Shown: positions 45,410-55,705, numbered from the stretch's first letter. The stretch is 64,000 bases of DNA from Enterobacteriaceae bacterium RIT693 (GCA_009668225.1 WJYK01000009.1:1-64000), one strand, 5' to 3'. Translations and numbers: made by a program. Notes: generated from the sequence alone by a model not told the origin.

Positions 45410-46864
45410 TTAACGCAGCAGGCTCAGCACGTTCTGCGGCACCTGGTTGGCCTGACCCAGTACGGTCACGCCAGCCTGCTGCAGAATGTTCGCGCGGCTC
45501 ATGGCGGACACTTCAGAAGAGAAGTCTGCGTCCAGGATACGGGAGCGGGCTTCGGTCATGTTGTTGATGGTGGTGTTCAGGTTGCTGATAATGGAGCCGA
45601 AACGGTTCTGAACCGCACCCAGGCCGGAACGGAAGCTATCAACCTGCGCCAGCGCGTCATCCAGTTTGGTCAGTTTGTCGTTAGAGTTGTTAACGATTGC
45701 AGCAATATCGGCTGCGCCGGCCGCGGTTGCGGTGCCGACAGCCAAGTTGTTACCGTCATAGGTGAGAGGAACTTGCATGCCGTTGCCGTCTTTATCAATG
45801 GCATAGTACTCCATGGTGCCATTGTTGTTGACGCCGTAGAGGGACATGTCTTCAACATTCATATTGACTTCAGCTGCAATGTCATCAAGCATCGCCGCAT
45901 CAAGCGTCAGTTTGATGTCATCACCACCCGTAGTCTTCACGGTAAAGGATTGGCCAACGGTAAACTGATCGCTGCTTTTAATTTTGCTCAGGCCATTTTG
46001 CAGTACGTCAGTGTCGACTTTGGACAGTTTGTCACCCGTATTGACACCATCGATAGCCCCGCCAGTAGCAGTAATGCCGGTAATTTCTACGGCTTCGCCG
46101 CCGTCCGTTGCGTCGATAGCATAAATATGCGTAGCGCCGTCTTCGTCGGTCGAGGTATAGAGGGAGAGATCGGCAGCTGTTTTACCGGTACCAAACACAT
46201 TTGTAGCAATGAAGCTCATATTGGCGTCATTCATGGCGGCAGTAGTACCGCCGAAATCCACCGTTGCTCCAGCAGCGACTTCCTGACCAGGCCCCGTCAG
46301 CGTTGGACCTTCAAAGCCTTTACCGATGGCGTTGGTGATGCTGAAGCCGTCGAGGCCCAGTTTTTCCAGGTCCATAGACGGCAGGTCGATATCAATGGTC
46401 TGGCCATCTTTGGCGCCGATCTGAATTTTCAGCTGGGAGGTGGAGCCGTCCAGCACGTTCACGCCGTTGAACTCGGTCTCTTTGGCGATACGGCCAATTT
46501 CGGACAGACGCGCATCGATCTCTTCCTGGATAGACTTTTTATCAGACTCGGAGTTGGTGCCGTTCAGGGCCTGAGAAGTCAGACGACGAATGTTCAGTAC
46601 GTTGTCGTAGATTTCGTTCAGCGCGCCTTCGGTGGTCTGCGCCAGGGAGATACCGTCGTTGGCGTTACGTGCGGCCTGGGTCATGCCTTCGATGTTAGCG
46701 GTAAAGCGGCCGGTGATAGCCTGGCCCGCAGCGTCGTCTTTCGCGCTGTTGATACGCAGGCCGGAAGACAGGCGCTGGATAGCGGTGCCCAGCTGCGCCT
46801 GGGATTTGTTCAGGTTGTTTTGAGCCATCAGGCTCAGCGCGTTGGTATTAATGACCTGTGCCAT
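45410..46864 (-). CDS. fliC: FliC, flagellin
   Basis: 484 residues from the ATG that gives MAQVINTNALSLMAQNNLNK; AGAGGAA lies upstream. Conserved N-terminal D0/D1 (about 1-175) and C-terminal D1/D0 (last about 95, ending NQVPQNVLSLLR) flank a variable surface domain (about 180-385) rich in Asp, Gly and Thr. It builds the filament after export with FliS. The surface domain is the likely target of the adjacent glycosylation genes. Confidence 0.98.
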   Translation of the reverse strand: MAQVINTNALSLMAQNNLNKSQAQLGTAIQRLSSGLRINSAKDDAAGQAITGRFTANIEGMTQAARNANDGISLAQTTEGALNEIYDNVLNIRRLTSQALNGTNSESDKKSIQEEIDARLSEIGRIAKETEFNGVNVLDGSTSQLKIQIGAKDGQTIDIDLPSMDLEKLGLDGFSITNAIGKGFEGPTLTGPGQEVAAGATVDFGGTTAAMNDANMSFIATNVFGTGKTAADLSLYTSTDEDGATHIYAIDATDGGEAVEITGITATGGAIDGVNTGDKLSKVDTDVLQNGLSKIKSSDQFTVGQSFTVKTTGGDDIKLTLDAAMLDDIAAEVNMNVEDMSLYGVNNNGTMEYYAIDKDGNGMQVPLTYDGNNLAVGTATAAGAADIAAIVNNSNDKLTKLDDALAQVDSFRSGLGAVQNRFGSIISNLNTTINNMTEARSRILDADFSSEVSAMSRANILQQAGVTVLGQANQVPQNVLSLLR

Positions 46865-46938
46865 TATCAATTCCTCTTTGAGTGTTGCTGCCGTTTAAAG
46901 CAATTATGGATATGCGGCGATTGCTGCGCATAACTTAG

Positions 46939-46966
46939 CTATCGGTGACGAGGAAATAACACTGAA
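46939..46966 (-). promoter_or_regulatory. Candidate sigma-28 promoter of fliC
   Basis: On the minus strand TTCAGTGT, 12 bases, ACCGATAG; compare sigma-28 consensus TAAAGTTT-N11-GCCGATAA. The -10 is well conserved, the -35 weak and spacing one base long. It lies about 75 bases before the fliC start, similar to the enteric arrangement. Confidence 0.55.
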
Positions 46967-47130
46967 ATATTTTTTTGAATATTTTTACCAATCGAATAAA
47001 TAGCGTCACTATTGGCGGTAATTCACTGAATAAAATGCGGAGGGCTATTTCCTTCTCTATTTAAAGGCGAAATAAACGCGCTATTGTGTTTCTCCGCGGC
47101 TGGTGAATTGTTCCCCGCCAGCGAAAAAAT

Positions 47131-47157
47131 TAAACTTAAATCATTATGCCCCGATAG
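47131..47157 (+). promoter_or_regulatory. Sigma-28 promoter of fliDST
   Basis: TAAACTTA (47131-47138), 11 bases, CCCGATAG (47150-47157) matches the sigma-28 consensus in both boxes and spacing, 44 bases upstream of fliD. The remainder of the 336-base fliC-fliD spacer is AT-rich and gene-free. Confidence 0.75.
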
Positions 47158-47200
47158 CTAATTATGACACTGCCATTCATTTAACAGACAGGAGAAGATT

Positions 47201-48670
47201 ATGGCCGGATTTTCAATGCCAGGAATTGGCTCGGGCGGGGCGCTGGATATCACCGCGATGCTGGCAGAAATAAAAAAGGCGGAGCAAACCAAGCTGGTGC
47301 CTTATCAGACCAAAAAAACCAGCTACAGCAACCAGGTGTCTTCCTGGGGCAAGATTTCCAGCTCGCTTTCTGAGTTAAAAAACAACCTCGGCAAGCTGGA
47401 CTCGGACGGCTTCAATGGCGTGAACGTCGGCACCAATAAAGCGTTTAAAGCCACGGCCGGCGCCGGCGCGCTGCCCGACAGCTACAGTATTGCCGTACAC
47501 CAGTTGGCCACCAAGCACAAAATCGGTACCGCAGAGCAAACCAGCAAAACCGACCAGCTGGGCGACCAGAGTGCAGGTACGCGCACGCTAAAAATTACCG
47601 TTGGCGACGGCGAAACCATGGAAATTGAGCTGGCGAAGGATGAAACCTCGCTGGAGCAGATCCAGAAAAAAATCAACGCCCAGCGCGGTGACGTGACCGC
47701 GTCGGTTCGTGCCGGAGAAAACGGCGGTTTTACCCTGGTCCTGACCTCCAATAAAACCGGCGAAGACGGTGAAATGAAGGTTGAGGTCGAGGGTGACGAT
47801 AAGCTGGCAGGTGTGCTGAATTATGATCCGGACGTACCCGCAATGCCTGGACCGGGTCCTGCTCCAATGAAGCAAATTGCCGCCGCGCAAAACGCCATCA
47901 TTGAGGTAGATGGCGTGGTAACGCGCCACAGCAGCAACACCATTACCGACGCCATCGACGGGATGACGTTAGAGCTGCAGCAGCTTTCTGAAAAAGACGA
48001 TACCGGTTTTATCACCGAAACCCTCTCCGTCACCAAAGACAATAATAAGCTCAAAGGCGCCATTGAAGAATTTGTAAAGCTTTATAACGCCTTTATCAGC
48101 GAGTCCAGTTCCGCCAGCGCGTGGAAGGCGCCCGTTGAGGGGACATATGCTCCTAACCCGGGCAACGGTGCGCTGATGGGCAACGGCACCCTTCGCCGCC
48201 TGACCACCGAAATGCGTGAAATTGCCGGCGGCAACTTTAGCGAGCTCAGCGATGTGTTCGGGTCGCTTGCCGAAATGGGGATCGAGGTGAAGGTCGAGGA
48301 TGCCTCTACCGGCAAACTCACCATCGACAGCAAGAAGCTGGATGAGGCCATCAAGGAAAACCCGGACGCGATGGAAGCGCTGTTCCTCGGTAAAGCGGGA
48401 AAGGAAGGGATTGCCGACAAAATGCAGTCGGTGATCAAGACCTATATCGGCGACGACGAGGCCAAACCGAAGGTGGATGGCATCATCAAGCAGACCACCA
48501 AAGGTCTGGAAGAGCAGGGTAAGCAGGTAAGTGAGCGTATTGCCCAGCTGGAAAAGATGATCGAGAAAACCGTCGAGCGTAACCGTAAAGACTTTGAACG
48601 TCTCGATCTGGCGATGAGCCAGATGACCAACACCCAAAACCAGCTTAATAGCCTGTTAAGCAGCCTCTAA
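47201..48670 (+). CDS. fliD: FliD, filament cap
   Basis: 489 residues. N-terminal coiled coil begins GIGSGGALDITAMLAEIKKA, typical for FliD, and the C-terminal coiled coil ends MTNTQNQLNSLLSSL. The middle domains are variable. It caps the growing filament and promotes flagellin polymerisation. Confidence 0.97.
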   Translation: MAGFSMPGIGSGGALDITAMLAEIKKAEQTKLVPYQTKKTSYSNQVSSWGKISSSLSELKNNLGKLDSDGFNGVNVGTNKAFKATAGAGALPDSYSIAVHQLATKHKIGTAEQTSKTDQLGDQSAGTRTLKITVGDGETMEIELAKDETSLEQIQKKINAQRGDVTASVRAGENGGFTLVLTSNKTGEDGEMKVEVEGDDKLAGVLNYDPDVPAMPGPGPAPMKQIAAAQNAIIEVDGVVTRHSSNTITDAIDGMTLELQQLSEKDDTGFITETLSVTKDNNKLKGAIEEFVKLYNAFISESSSASAWKAPVEGTYAPNPGNGALMGNGTLRRLTTEMREIAGGNFSELSDVFGSLAEMGIEVKVEDASTGKLTIDSKKLDEAIKENPDAMEALFLGKAGKEGIADKMQSVIKTYIGDDEAKPKVDGIIKQTTKGLEEQGKQVSERIAQLEKMIEKTVERNRKDFERLDLAMSQMTNTQNQLNSLLSSL

Positions 48671-48713
48671 TTCTCTTCTACGCCGGGCGGAAGACGCCCG
48701 GCAGGACTCCACT

Positions 48714-49121
48714 ATGTACGCGAAAACCGGCCAGAGCGCCTACGCTCAGGTCTCTTTAGAAAGCCAGGTGGCAGGTGCCACGCCGCACCAGCTGATCACG
48801 CTGCTGATGGACGGCGCAATCAGCGCCATGATGCGGGCAAAAATCTATTTTGAAAGCGGTAATATCGCCAAGCGCGGGGAGATGATCTCCAGAGCGATTA
48901 ACATTATCGACAACGGCCTGCGTGCCTCGCTAAACCATGAGGTTGGCGGCGCGGTGACGGAAGAGATGGAAAGCCTCTATGAATATGTCTCGCGTAATCT
49001 GCTGCTGTTAAACCTGCAAAAACAGCCCGAGCAGCTGCCGCACCTGATTGAGATCATGACCACCCTTTCCACGACCTGGAAAGAGATTGAGCCAACAAGG
49101 AAACCGGGACATTATGGCTGA
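48714..49121 (+). CDS. fliS: FliS, flagellin export chaperone
   Basis: 135 residues, all helical, with ATPHQLITLLMDGAISAM, the FliS signature. Binds the C-terminus of FliC to prevent premature polymerisation. Overlaps fliT by eight bases. Confidence 0.98.
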   Translation: MYAKTGQSAYAQVSLESQVAGATPHQLITLLMDGAISAMMRAKIYFESGNIAKRGEMISRAINIIDNGLRASLNHEVGGAVTEEMESLYEYVSRNLLLLNLQKQPEQLPHLIEIMTTLSTTWKEIEPTRKPGHYG

Positions 49122-49452
49122 CGTTATTGCGAGCAAGCTGCAGCAAATTAGTGAATTAAACCGCGCGCTGCTGGAATTTACCCATCGGGGAGAGTGGGAC
49201 GCGTTTATCGAGACGATGACGGAGTACGTTGTTCAGGTTGAAGCGTTGACCACGCTTGATACCGGGGCGCTATCTTCGTCTGAGCACGAAAAACTTAAGC
49301 AACACCTTGCTCTCCTGTTGGAAAACGAGGCGCTGATGGTGGAGCGCATGCGTGGCCGTCTTGATATTCTGCGTAAAGAAATGTCCTCCATTAATAAAGG
49401 CAAAGCCGCGAGCCACGCCTACCTTTCACCGTTTACCTCCGTTCCCCGCTAG
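49114..49452 (+). CDS. fliT: FliT, FliD chaperone and FlhDC antagonist
   Basis: 112 residues from ATG 49114; a TTG nine codons upstream lies within fliS. Small helical protein with the KLQQISELNRALLEF N-terminus and a basic C-terminal tail, as in enteric FliT. It chaperones FliD and can inhibit FlhDC in relatives. Confidence 0.9.
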   Translation: MADVIASKLQQISELNRALLEFTHRGEWDAFIETMTEYVVQVEALTTLDTGALSSSEHEKLKQHLALLLENEALMVERMRGRLDILRKEMSSINKGKAASHAYLSPFTSVPR

Positions 49453-49473
49453 TGCTGTTGCTTTTGTTCTGCC

Positions 49474-49519
49474 TTATTCGCTGGCTTTTGGGTAAAAAAA
49501 AGCCAGCGAATAAGCTGGC
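49474..49519. terminator. Bidirectional terminator between fliT and flgN
   Basis: A 16-bp arm (49474-49489) pairs with 49498-49513 around loop GGGT and A residues. A second, alternative stem on the minus strand, GCCAGC-TTATTC-GCTGGC followed by eight T, is a strong terminator for the flgAMN side. Both convergent units end here. Confidence 0.85.
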
Positions 49520-49544
49520 AACAGATGATGAATGATAAAAGACG

Positions 49545-49988
49545 CTATACCGAAATATTGTAAACCCGCCCGGTGGTGGCGCTGGTGGCTTCGCCATCTG
49601 CGCCGTAAAGGCTCTGGCTGGCCCCGACGTTTTCCACCACTTTTTGTAGCTGCTGATTTCTTTTCATGTGCATCGATAGCAGCTCTTCCACTTTGTCATT
49701 GAGGCTTTTGGTCTGCTGCACTTGTTCGGTGACCTGTTGCCAGAGCGCAAAGAGTTTTGCCTGCTGGCGGTAAGGAGCCTGCAGCCCAGGCCCTCGCTCT
49801 TCCCGATGCCGTAGTTCGTCGTAATACTGAATCGTCGACAGCAGTTGGCTTTTATTATCCGTCAGCACCTGCAGCGAGACGGGATTAATTTTGGGGCGAT
49901 TAAGCTGATTAATCTCTTCAATCATGATCGCCTCCAGTTCATCCAGAGACGATTTCATCTGCGACAATATCGGGAATAGCTTATCCAT
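49545..49988 (-). CDS. flgN: FlgN, chaperone for FlgK and FlgL
   Basis: 147 residues from ATG 49988 (AGGAT just upstream, start MDKLFPILSQMKSSLDELEA); the frame is open further back within flgM. Helical, with a C-terminal extension after the core. Delivers hook-junction proteins FlgK/FlgL to the export gate. Confidence 0.93.
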   Translation of the reverse strand: MDKLFPILSQMKSSLDELEAIMIEEINQLNRPKINPVSLQVLTDNKSQLLSTIQYYDELRHREERGPGLQAPYRQQAKLFALWQQVTEQVQQTKSLNDKVEELLSMHMKRNQQLQKVVENVGASQSLYGADGEATSATTGRVYNISV

Positions 49989-50007
49989 AAATCCTGAGGC
50001 CCAACTC

Positions 50008-50304
50008 TTAACTAAAGTGATAAATTTCTTGCACCAGAGACTCGGCAATTTTCCGCGGTTCAAGCGGTAATTCTCCGGCTTCCAGTGCGGCTCGAATGGC
50101 TGCCACACGCTCAAAATCTACGTCCTGGGTGTCGTCGGTTTTGATCTGTTGCGCCAGGCTGCTGAGTCTGACCTGGGTTTTGCTCTCGCTGCCCGCGGCC
50201 GTTGTGCCAGGCTGTTGCTCCTGCTCTGCCTGACGGGTACGTATCTCCTGGGCTGGCTGAATGCTGCTTACGGATGCGGCTGCTGTTGTGCGTTCGATGC
50301 TCAT
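50008..50304 (-). CDS. flgM: FlgM, anti-sigma-28 factor
   Basis: 98 residues, low-complexity N-terminal export region and a C-terminal FliA-binding half (FERVAAIRAALEAGELPLEP). It inhibits FliA until exported through the completed hook-basal body, timing late gene expression. Confidence 0.97.
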   Translation of the reverse strand: MSIERTTAAASVSSIQPAQEIRTRQAEQEQQPGTTAAGSESKTQVRLSSLAQQIKTDDTQDVDFERVAAIRAALEAGELPLEPRKIAESLVQEIYHFS

Positions 50305-50351
50305 AATTATCCTCGCCGGTTAAAACGTCTTGCGACTTGCGTATACCTGTT

Positions 50352-50378
50352 TCATCGGTGCCGGGAAAAAAAACTGAA
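50352..50378 (-). promoter_or_regulatory. Candidate sigma-28 promoter of flgMN
   Basis: Minus strand TTCAGTTT (50378-50371), 11 bases, ACCGATGA (50359-50352), about 48 bases before flgM. Spacing matches sigma-28 exactly; the -10 deviates at its ends. Confidence 0.5.
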
Positions 50379-50380
50379 AT

Positions 50381-51085
50381 TTATTCGCGTAAAAAAACCA
50401 TCACCTGACCGGCGGCGTTGACTTTTCCGCTCAAAATCTGCCCGTTACGCGTTTGTACCCTGAGCGTGTCGTCGACGGCCGCGTTGCCGAGGGCCTTTGC
50501 GCTGCTGCGGATCCTGAAGCCATCGCCCGTTGTGACCACGTCGACCTGCTGGCCAGCCCGGAGTTGCCACCGCTGGCGAAGCTGGCTGGCTAACAGCGGC
50601 TGCCCGGCGGGCACGGCACGGGTCAGCGTCTGGCCGATAATCTCGTTGGGGGTGAAAATTAACCCCTTCAGCGAACGCTCTACCATCCCGCTGCGGGCCT
50701 CAATATCTCCGGGATGAACCACGGTACCCGCGGATAAAGGGCGCTTCGCCACCCACCAGGTTCCCTGCGCTTTCACCTGAACCTGGATAAAAAATTTGCG
50801 GGATCCACACTGGGCTATCACGCTGCGTTTACCTGTCAGGCGCGAATCATTCCCCGGCAGAGACAGCGCCGGGTTTGCGCAGAGAGAGGCCAGCTGACTT
50901 ACGGGCGTAAGCAGGCGGCCGATGAGCACCAGATCCGCCTCTTCACTTCGCGGGCTGCGTTTTTGCAGCAGCGCATCAATGTCCACCTGCAGCTTTTGGA
51001 GCCCGGCGGACTGGGAATGGGTGCCGGCATAAAGGGGCGCACTGAGGCAAAGCGCAAGCAGGCAGAATCGGGAAAGAACACGCAT
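50381..51085 (-). CDS. flgA: FlgA, P-ring assembly chaperone
   Basis: 234 residues. Signal peptide with cleavage after YAG/ACG-type residues near 20 (LCLSAPLYAG), then the C-terminal SAF domain (KRPLSAGTVVHPGDIEARSG). A periplasmic chaperone for FlgI. Divergent from flgB with a 260-base spacer. Confidence 0.96.
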   Translation of the reverse strand: MRVLSRFCLLALCLSAPLYAGTHSQSAGLQKLQVDIDALLQKRSPRSEEADLVLIGRLLTPVSQLASLCANPALSLPGNDSRLTGKRSVIAQCGSRKFFIQVQVKAQGTWWVAKRPLSAGTVVHPGDIEARSGMVERSLKGLIFTPNEIIGQTLTRAVPAGQPLLASQLRQRWQLRAGQQVDVVTTGDGFRIRSSAKALGNAAVDDTLRVQTRNGQILSGKVNAAGQVMVFLRE

Positions 51086-51345
51086 AGAAAAACTGCCTTA
51101 AATAGAAGGAAGGGCAGACGCCGTGAATAAATAATATGTTTAAATTATAAACGAATAGAACATTAACTTAATGCGCTAAATAACTTCATTATTGACGCCA
51201 ATTTAAAGGTTGGTTTTTTAATTTTCGGATTTTTTATCTTGAATAGCTTAAAAGCGTTTATTTCTGCGAGGTCTTTGCAGTGTAATATTTAACCCGCGCT
51301 GACTAAAATGTGACTGTTATTTTTACAGGCGCGAGGCCAAATTTC

Positions 51346-51759
51346 ATGATCAATAAACTTGATGATGCGTTTCGCTTTCAGCAGGAGGCGTTAGGCTTAC
51401 TTTCGCGTCGGCAGGAAGTTCTGGCATCAAATATCGCCAACGCCGATACCCCAGGGTATATGGCGCGGGATATTGATTTTACACAGCAATTAAAGCACGC
51501 CACGGAAAACCAGGCATTAGCAAAATCGTCCGTGTCGCTGTCATTAACCTCTTCGCGGCATATTGAAGCGAAAGCGACGCCGTTTGACGACCCGCAGCTT
51601 TTATACCGCATTCCGGACCAGCCGAGCGCCGACGGGAATACGGTAGATATGGATCGCGAACGAATTAATTTTGCCGACAACGCCGTCAAATATCAGTCCA
51701 GCCTGACGTTCCTCGGTGCGGATATTAAGAAAATGATGAGCGTGCTTTCACAAGGGTAA
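51346..51759 (+). CDS. flgB: FlgB, proximal rod protein
   Basis: 137 residues from ATG 51346 ([16 protein letters not shown]); earlier in-frame codons at 51310 are not used by relatives. Contains the rod N-terminal motif [19 protein letters not shown]. First gene of the long flgBCDEFGHIJKL unit. Confidence 0.97.
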   Translation: MINKLDDAFRFQQEALGLLSRRQEVLASNIANADTPGYMARDIDFTQQLKHATENQALAKSSVSLSLTSSRHIEAKATPFDDPQLLYRIPDQPSADGNTVDMDRERINFADNAVKYQSSLTFLGADIKKMMSVLSQG

Positions 51760-51767
51760 TTAAGCAG

Positions 51768-52172
51768 ATGTCGTTATTTAGCGTTTTTGATATTTCCGGC
51801 TCGGCGATGACCGCCCAGTCAAAGCGGTTGAACGTTAGTGCCAGCAACATGGCCAACGCCGACAGCGCCGCTGGCCCGGACGGCCAGCCGTACCGCGCGC
51901 GCCAGGTGATGTTTGAAGTGGATCCCGCCGCAGGCGGCGACATCGGTGGCGTGAAGGTCAGCGATGTGGTGGAAAACAGTGCGCCACCGCGGCTGGTGTA
52001 TGAGCCGGGTAACCCGCTGGCGGACGAGCAGGGCTACGTGAAGATGCCGAATGTTAACGTTGTAAACGAAATGGTCAACACCATTTCCGCTTCCCGCAGC
52101 TACCAGGCCAACGTCGAGGTGATGAACTCGGCCAAGTCCCTGATGCTGAAAACTTTAAGCCTGGGACAATAA
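51768..52172 (+). CDS. flgC: FlgC, proximal rod protein
   Basis: 134 residues. N-terminal rod motif ([17 protein letters not shown]) and C-terminal coiled-coil motif ([20 protein letters not shown]). Assembles the proximal rod with FlgB and FlgF. Confidence 0.98.
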   Translation: MSLFSVFDISGSAMTAQSKRLNVSASNMANADSAAGPDGQPYRARQVMFEVDPAAGGDIGGVKVSDVVENSAPPRLVYEPGNPLADEQGYVKMPNVNVVNEMVNTISASRSYQANVEVMNSAKSLMLKTLSLGQ

Positions 52173-52182
52173 GGACAGCCCA

Positions 52183-52857
52183 ATGACCGTCTCTTCCGTA
52201 AATAACGCCAGCGGCAACAACCAGGGCGGCAACGGCAACAGCGCCGCGGACCTGAGCGAAAGCTTTATGAAACTGCTGGTGGCGCAGATGCAAAACCAGG
52301 ATCCAACTAACCCGATGGATAACAACCAGCTGACCTCCCAGCTAGCGCAGTTCAACACCGCGGCCGGTATCGAAACGCTGAACAAGTCGGTGTATGCCGT
52401 CGGCATGATGCTGCAAAACATGAATGAAATGAGCGCCACGTCCTGGGTAGGGCGCAATGTCTATACCGAAGGCGATGCCAAAGTGACATGGGGCAGTCAG
52501 AACACGATTCAGGCGGATGACGAACTCAGCTTCAACCTGAAGGGCGAGGCGGACAAAGTCACCGTCACCTTTACCGATGAAACCGGTAAAGCCTACACCG
52601 CCGAACTAAAAGGCGCTAAGGCCGGGGTGAATACCTTCAGTCTTGATGACCTGGAAAACTTCCAGCCGTCCGAACCCGACGCCGACGTGGAATACAAAGT
52701 CACCTACTCCGCCAGCCGGGCAAGCGGCGATGCTCCCACCATCACCGGGTTGATTAGCAACCGCGTTGAGGGCGTCTCCTTTAATGAGGAAGGTGCCGTG
52801 ATGCACCTGGTGGGTGGAAAAACCGTGACGCTGCGCGACCTCTATCTGATCCAGTAA
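52183..52857 (+). CDS. flgD: FlgD, hook cap/scaffold
   Basis: 224 residues. N-terminal SFMKLLVAQMQNQDPTNPMD is the FlgD signature, with Ig-like domains after about residue 80. Caps the growing hook and is discarded afterwards. Confidence 0.98.
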   Translation: MTVSSVNNASGNNQGGNGNSAADLSESFMKLLVAQMQNQDPTNPMDNNQLTSQLAQFNTAAGIETLNKSVYAVGMMLQNMNEMSATSWVGRNVYTEGDAKVTWGSQNTIQADDELSFNLKGEADKVTVTFTDETGKAYTAELKGAKAGVNTFSLDDLENFQPSEPDADVEYKVTYSASRASGDAPTITGLISNRVEGVSFNEEGAVMHLVGGKTVTLRDLYLIQ

Positions 52858-52893
52858 CTCTCTTACCCCTTACTTACTTTCTGGAAAACTATT

Positions 52894-54120
52894 ATGAGCT
52901 TTTCACAAGGCCTGAGCGGCCTGAACGCTGCCGCAAAAGCGTTAGATACCGTTGGTCACAACATCGCCAACTCCCAGACCTACGGTTTTAAATCCGGCTC
53001 CGTGGGCTTTGCCGACATCTTTGCCGGTGCGCAGGGGATGGGGGTGCAGGTTGCGGGTACCAACCAGAACTTCGGCGACGGTGGGCAGACAAACTCCGGG
53101 CGCAATCTGGATATGAGGATCACCGGTAACGGCTTCTTCCGTCTGGTGGACGCCGCCGGGCAGGCCTACTACAGCCGTAACGGCCAGTTTGATGAAGATA
53201 AAGACGGCAACCTGTTTAACTCGACGAACAACCTGTTCCTGACCGGCTATGAGGCGACCGGCACGCCACGCACTGTGTTGCCAGGCGCGCCGCTTGGCCC
53301 GATCAAAATTGATAAGTCGCCGATGTTGCCGCAGGCCTCTACCAGCGGGGAGTTGAGGGGTAACCTGCGCTCCGGCGCGGAGAATCTTGATCCAGACGAA
53401 TTCGACGCGACCAAGCCGGAAACCTACAGCTTCAGCACCCAAAGCGAAGCCTATGACAGCCAGGGCAACAAGCACACTATCACGGTTTATTTTATCAAGA
53501 CCGCCGATAACAATTGGACCGCAAAGGCGATAGATAGCACCGCGCCTCAGATGACGGCACCACCTGACCCTGAGCCGGTATACAAAGATATTGACCTGGT
53601 CTTTGGCGCGGACGGCAAAATGACCAGCGACGGTAAGTTTTCCCTCGAAGGTTCACGCCATAACGGTGCTGACGCGCTGAGGCTGGAGATGGATCTCTCT
53701 AAGATGACTCAGGTTGCCGCGGATGAATCCACCACTGACAAGTTTCAGCTCAACGGCCAGGCGTTAGGGCAGTTTATTGGCTACGTCATCAGCGATAAGG
53801 GCGAGATCGTGGCTAATTACGATAACGGCGAGAAGCAGACGCTGGCCCAGGTGGCGCTGGCGAATTTTGCCAGCCTCGGTGGCCTGCAGCAGAACGGCGG
53901 CAACACCTGGATTGAAACCCCGCAGTCCGGCAGCCCGGTTGTTGGAGCCCCGGGCAGCGGTAGCCTGGGATCGTTGACCGGCTATGCGCTGGAAAACTCC
54001 AACGTCGACCTTGGCGGTGAGATGGTCAATATGATCGTCTACCAGCGTAACTACCAGTCCAACTCTCAGACCATCAAGACCCAGTCCGAGCTGTTGCAGA
54101 CTCTGGTTAACCTGCGTTAA
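52894..54120 (+). CDS. flgE: FlgE, hook protein
   Basis: 408 residues, similar to enteric FlgE (about 402). Start MSFSQGLSGLNAAAKALDTV and end with the rod/hook C-terminal motif (LGGEMVNMIVYQRNYQSNSQ). Polymerises into the universal joint. Confidence 0.98.
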   Translation: MSFSQGLSGLNAAAKALDTVGHNIANSQTYGFKSGSVGFADIFAGAQGMGVQVAGTNQNFGDGGQTNSGRNLDMRITGNGFFRLVDAAGQAYYSRNGQFDEDKDGNLFNSTNNLFLTGYEATGTPRTVLPGAPLGPIKIDKSPMLPQASTSGELRGNLRSGAENLDPDEFDATKPETYSFSTQSEAYDSQGNKHTITVYFIKTADNNWTAKAIDSTAPQMTAPPDPEPVYKDIDLVFGADGKMTSDGKFSLEGSRHNGADALRLEMDLSKMTQVAADESTTDKFQLNGQALGQFIGYVISDKGEIVANYDNGEKQTLAQVALANFASLGGLQQNGGNTWIETPQSGSPVVGAPGSGSLGSLTGYALENSNVDLGGEMVNMIVYQRNYQSNSQTIKTQSELLQTLVNLR

Positions 54121-54129
54121 CGGCGGTAG

Positions 54130-54870
54130 ATGATGGATCGCGCAATTTATACCGCCATGAGCGCCGCCAACGCGGCGCTTAACCGCCAGGCTGTGACCTC
54201 CAATAACCTCGCCAACAGCTCTACCAGCGGTTTTCGTTCGCAGCTGGCCGCATTCCGTGCGGTGCCGATTGCCGGGGACACCCATGCGACACGCGCCCTG
54301 GTGGCCGAATCCACGCCGTTTCACGACAACACCATGGGGCCGGTAAACCACACCGGGCGCAGCCTGGACGTAGCGATGCCGCAGGACGGCTGGTTAGCCG
54401 TGGCAACGCCCGACGGTGGCGAAGCCTATACCCGAAACGGGGCGATACAGGTGGACAGCGAAGGGGCGCTCAGCATCAACGGTTTCCCGGTGATGGGCGA
54501 CGGTGAGCAGATCGTGGTGCCACCGCAGTCCAGCATCACCATTGCACCGGACGGCACGTTGACGGCGCTGGGCGCGGGCGATGAGCCTGACGCCGTAGTG
54601 GCGGTGGGCCGCTTAAAAATGGTTAACGCCGCGATGCAGGATCTGGTTCACGGCGACGAAGGGCTGTTTCGCCCGGCGCTGGGCGGCGTGCTGCCTGTCG
54701 ATCAGGATATGCGCCTGAGCCCGGAAGCGCTGGAAGGCAGCAACGTCAGCCCGGTGAAAGCGATGGCCGACATGATAGCCAACGCCCGCGGGTTCGAAAT
54801 GAACATGAAAGTCGTTCGCACCGCGGATGAAAACGCGAAGCAGGCTAATCAGCTACTGAGCCTGGGCTAA
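54130..54870 (+). CDS. flgF: FlgF, proximal rod protein
   Basis: 246 residues. Begins with tandem ATG codons (54130 or 54133), the second giving the [16 protein letters not shown] start typical of FlgF. Rod N-terminal ([15 protein letters not shown]) and C-terminal motifs are intact. Confidence 0.97.
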   Translation: MMDRAIYTAMSAANAALNRQAVTSNNLANSSTSGFRSQLAAFRAVPIAGDTHATRALVAESTPFHDNTMGPVNHTGRSLDVAMPQDGWLAVATPDGGEAYTRNGAIQVDSEGALSINGFPVMGDGEQIVVPPQSSITIAPDGTLTALGAGDEPDAVVAVGRLKMVNAAMQDLVHGDEGLFRPALGGVLPVDQDMRLSPEALEGSNVSPVKAMADMIANARGFEMNMKVVRTADENAKQANQLLSLG

Positions 54871-54890
54871 GCCCCGGCAGGAGAAAACGA

Positions 54891-55673
54891 ATGATCCGCT
54901 CTTTATGGATTGCAAAAACCGGTCTGGAAGCGCAGCAGACCAACATGGACGTGATTTCCAACAACCTGGCGAACGTCAGCACCAACGGCTTTAAGCGCCA
55001 GCGTGCGGTATTCCAGGATCTGCTTTACCAGACCATGCGTCAGCCGGGTGCCCAGGCGTCCGAGCAAACCACGCTGCCGACCGGTTTACAGCTGGGTACC
55101 GGCGTGAGCGCGGTGTCTACCGAGCGCATGCATACCCAGGGGCAGATGAACGAAACGGGCAACGAATATAACGTGGCGATTCAGGGCAAAGGCTTCTTCC
55201 AGATCCAGTTACCGGACGGCACCACGGCCTATACCCGCGACGGCTCGTTCAAGCCTAACGAAAACGGGCAAATCGTTGATTCAAGCGGCAACCCTGTGCA
55301 GCCGGGCCTGACCATTCCACCGGACGCACAGACGGTGACCGTCGGTGAAGACGGTATCGTCAGCGTGACCGTGCCGGGGCAGGCGCTGCCTCAGCAAATT
55401 GGCCAGCTGACGCTGGCGACCTTTATCAATGACTCCGGTTTGGAAAGCATTGGCGGCAACCTGTACCGCGAAACTCAGGCCTCAGGTGCGCCAAATGAAG
55501 CCACGCCGGGTATGGATGGCGCGGGGCGCCTGAAGCACCGATACATCGAAACCTCCAACGTTAACGTGGCGGAGGAGCTGGTGACGATGATTCAGGTGCA
55601 GCGAGCCTACGAAATTAACAGCAAGGCCGTGTCGACTTCCGACCAGATGCTGCAGCGACTTTCCCAGCTGTAA
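54891..55673 (+). CDS. flgG: FlgG, distal rod protein
   Basis: 260 residues, the enteric length. [20 protein letters not shown] start and [20 protein letters not shown] rod motif. Forms the distal rod spanning the periplasm. Confidence 0.99.
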   Translation: MIRSLWIAKTGLEAQQTNMDVISNNLANVSTNGFKRQRAVFQDLLYQTMRQPGAQASEQTTLPTGLQLGTGVSAVSTERMHTQGQMNETGNEYNVAIQGKGFFQIQLPDGTTAYTRDGSFKPNENGQIVDSSGNPVQPGLTIPPDAQTVTVGEDGIVSVTVPGQALPQQIGQLTLATFINDSGLESIGGNLYRETQASGAPNEATPGMDGAGRLKHRYIETSNVNVAEELVTMIQVQRAYEINSKAVSTSDQMLQRLSQL

Positions 55674-55681
55674 CCCTCCCA

Positions 55682-55705
55682 GCCTGCCGGGGCAGCCCGG
55701 CAGGC
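55682..55705 (+). other. Intercistronic hairpin between flgG and flgH
   Basis: GCCTGCCGGG-GCAG-CCCGGCAGGC, a perfect 10-bp GC-rich stem without a T run, nine bases after the flgG stop. It may modulate downstream expression or mRNA stability within the flg operon. Confidence 0.5.

Noticed and set aside
45773-46933. A 386-codon plus-strand open frame opposite fliC
   Set aside because: Antisense shadow of flagellin; no start signals or recognisable domains.
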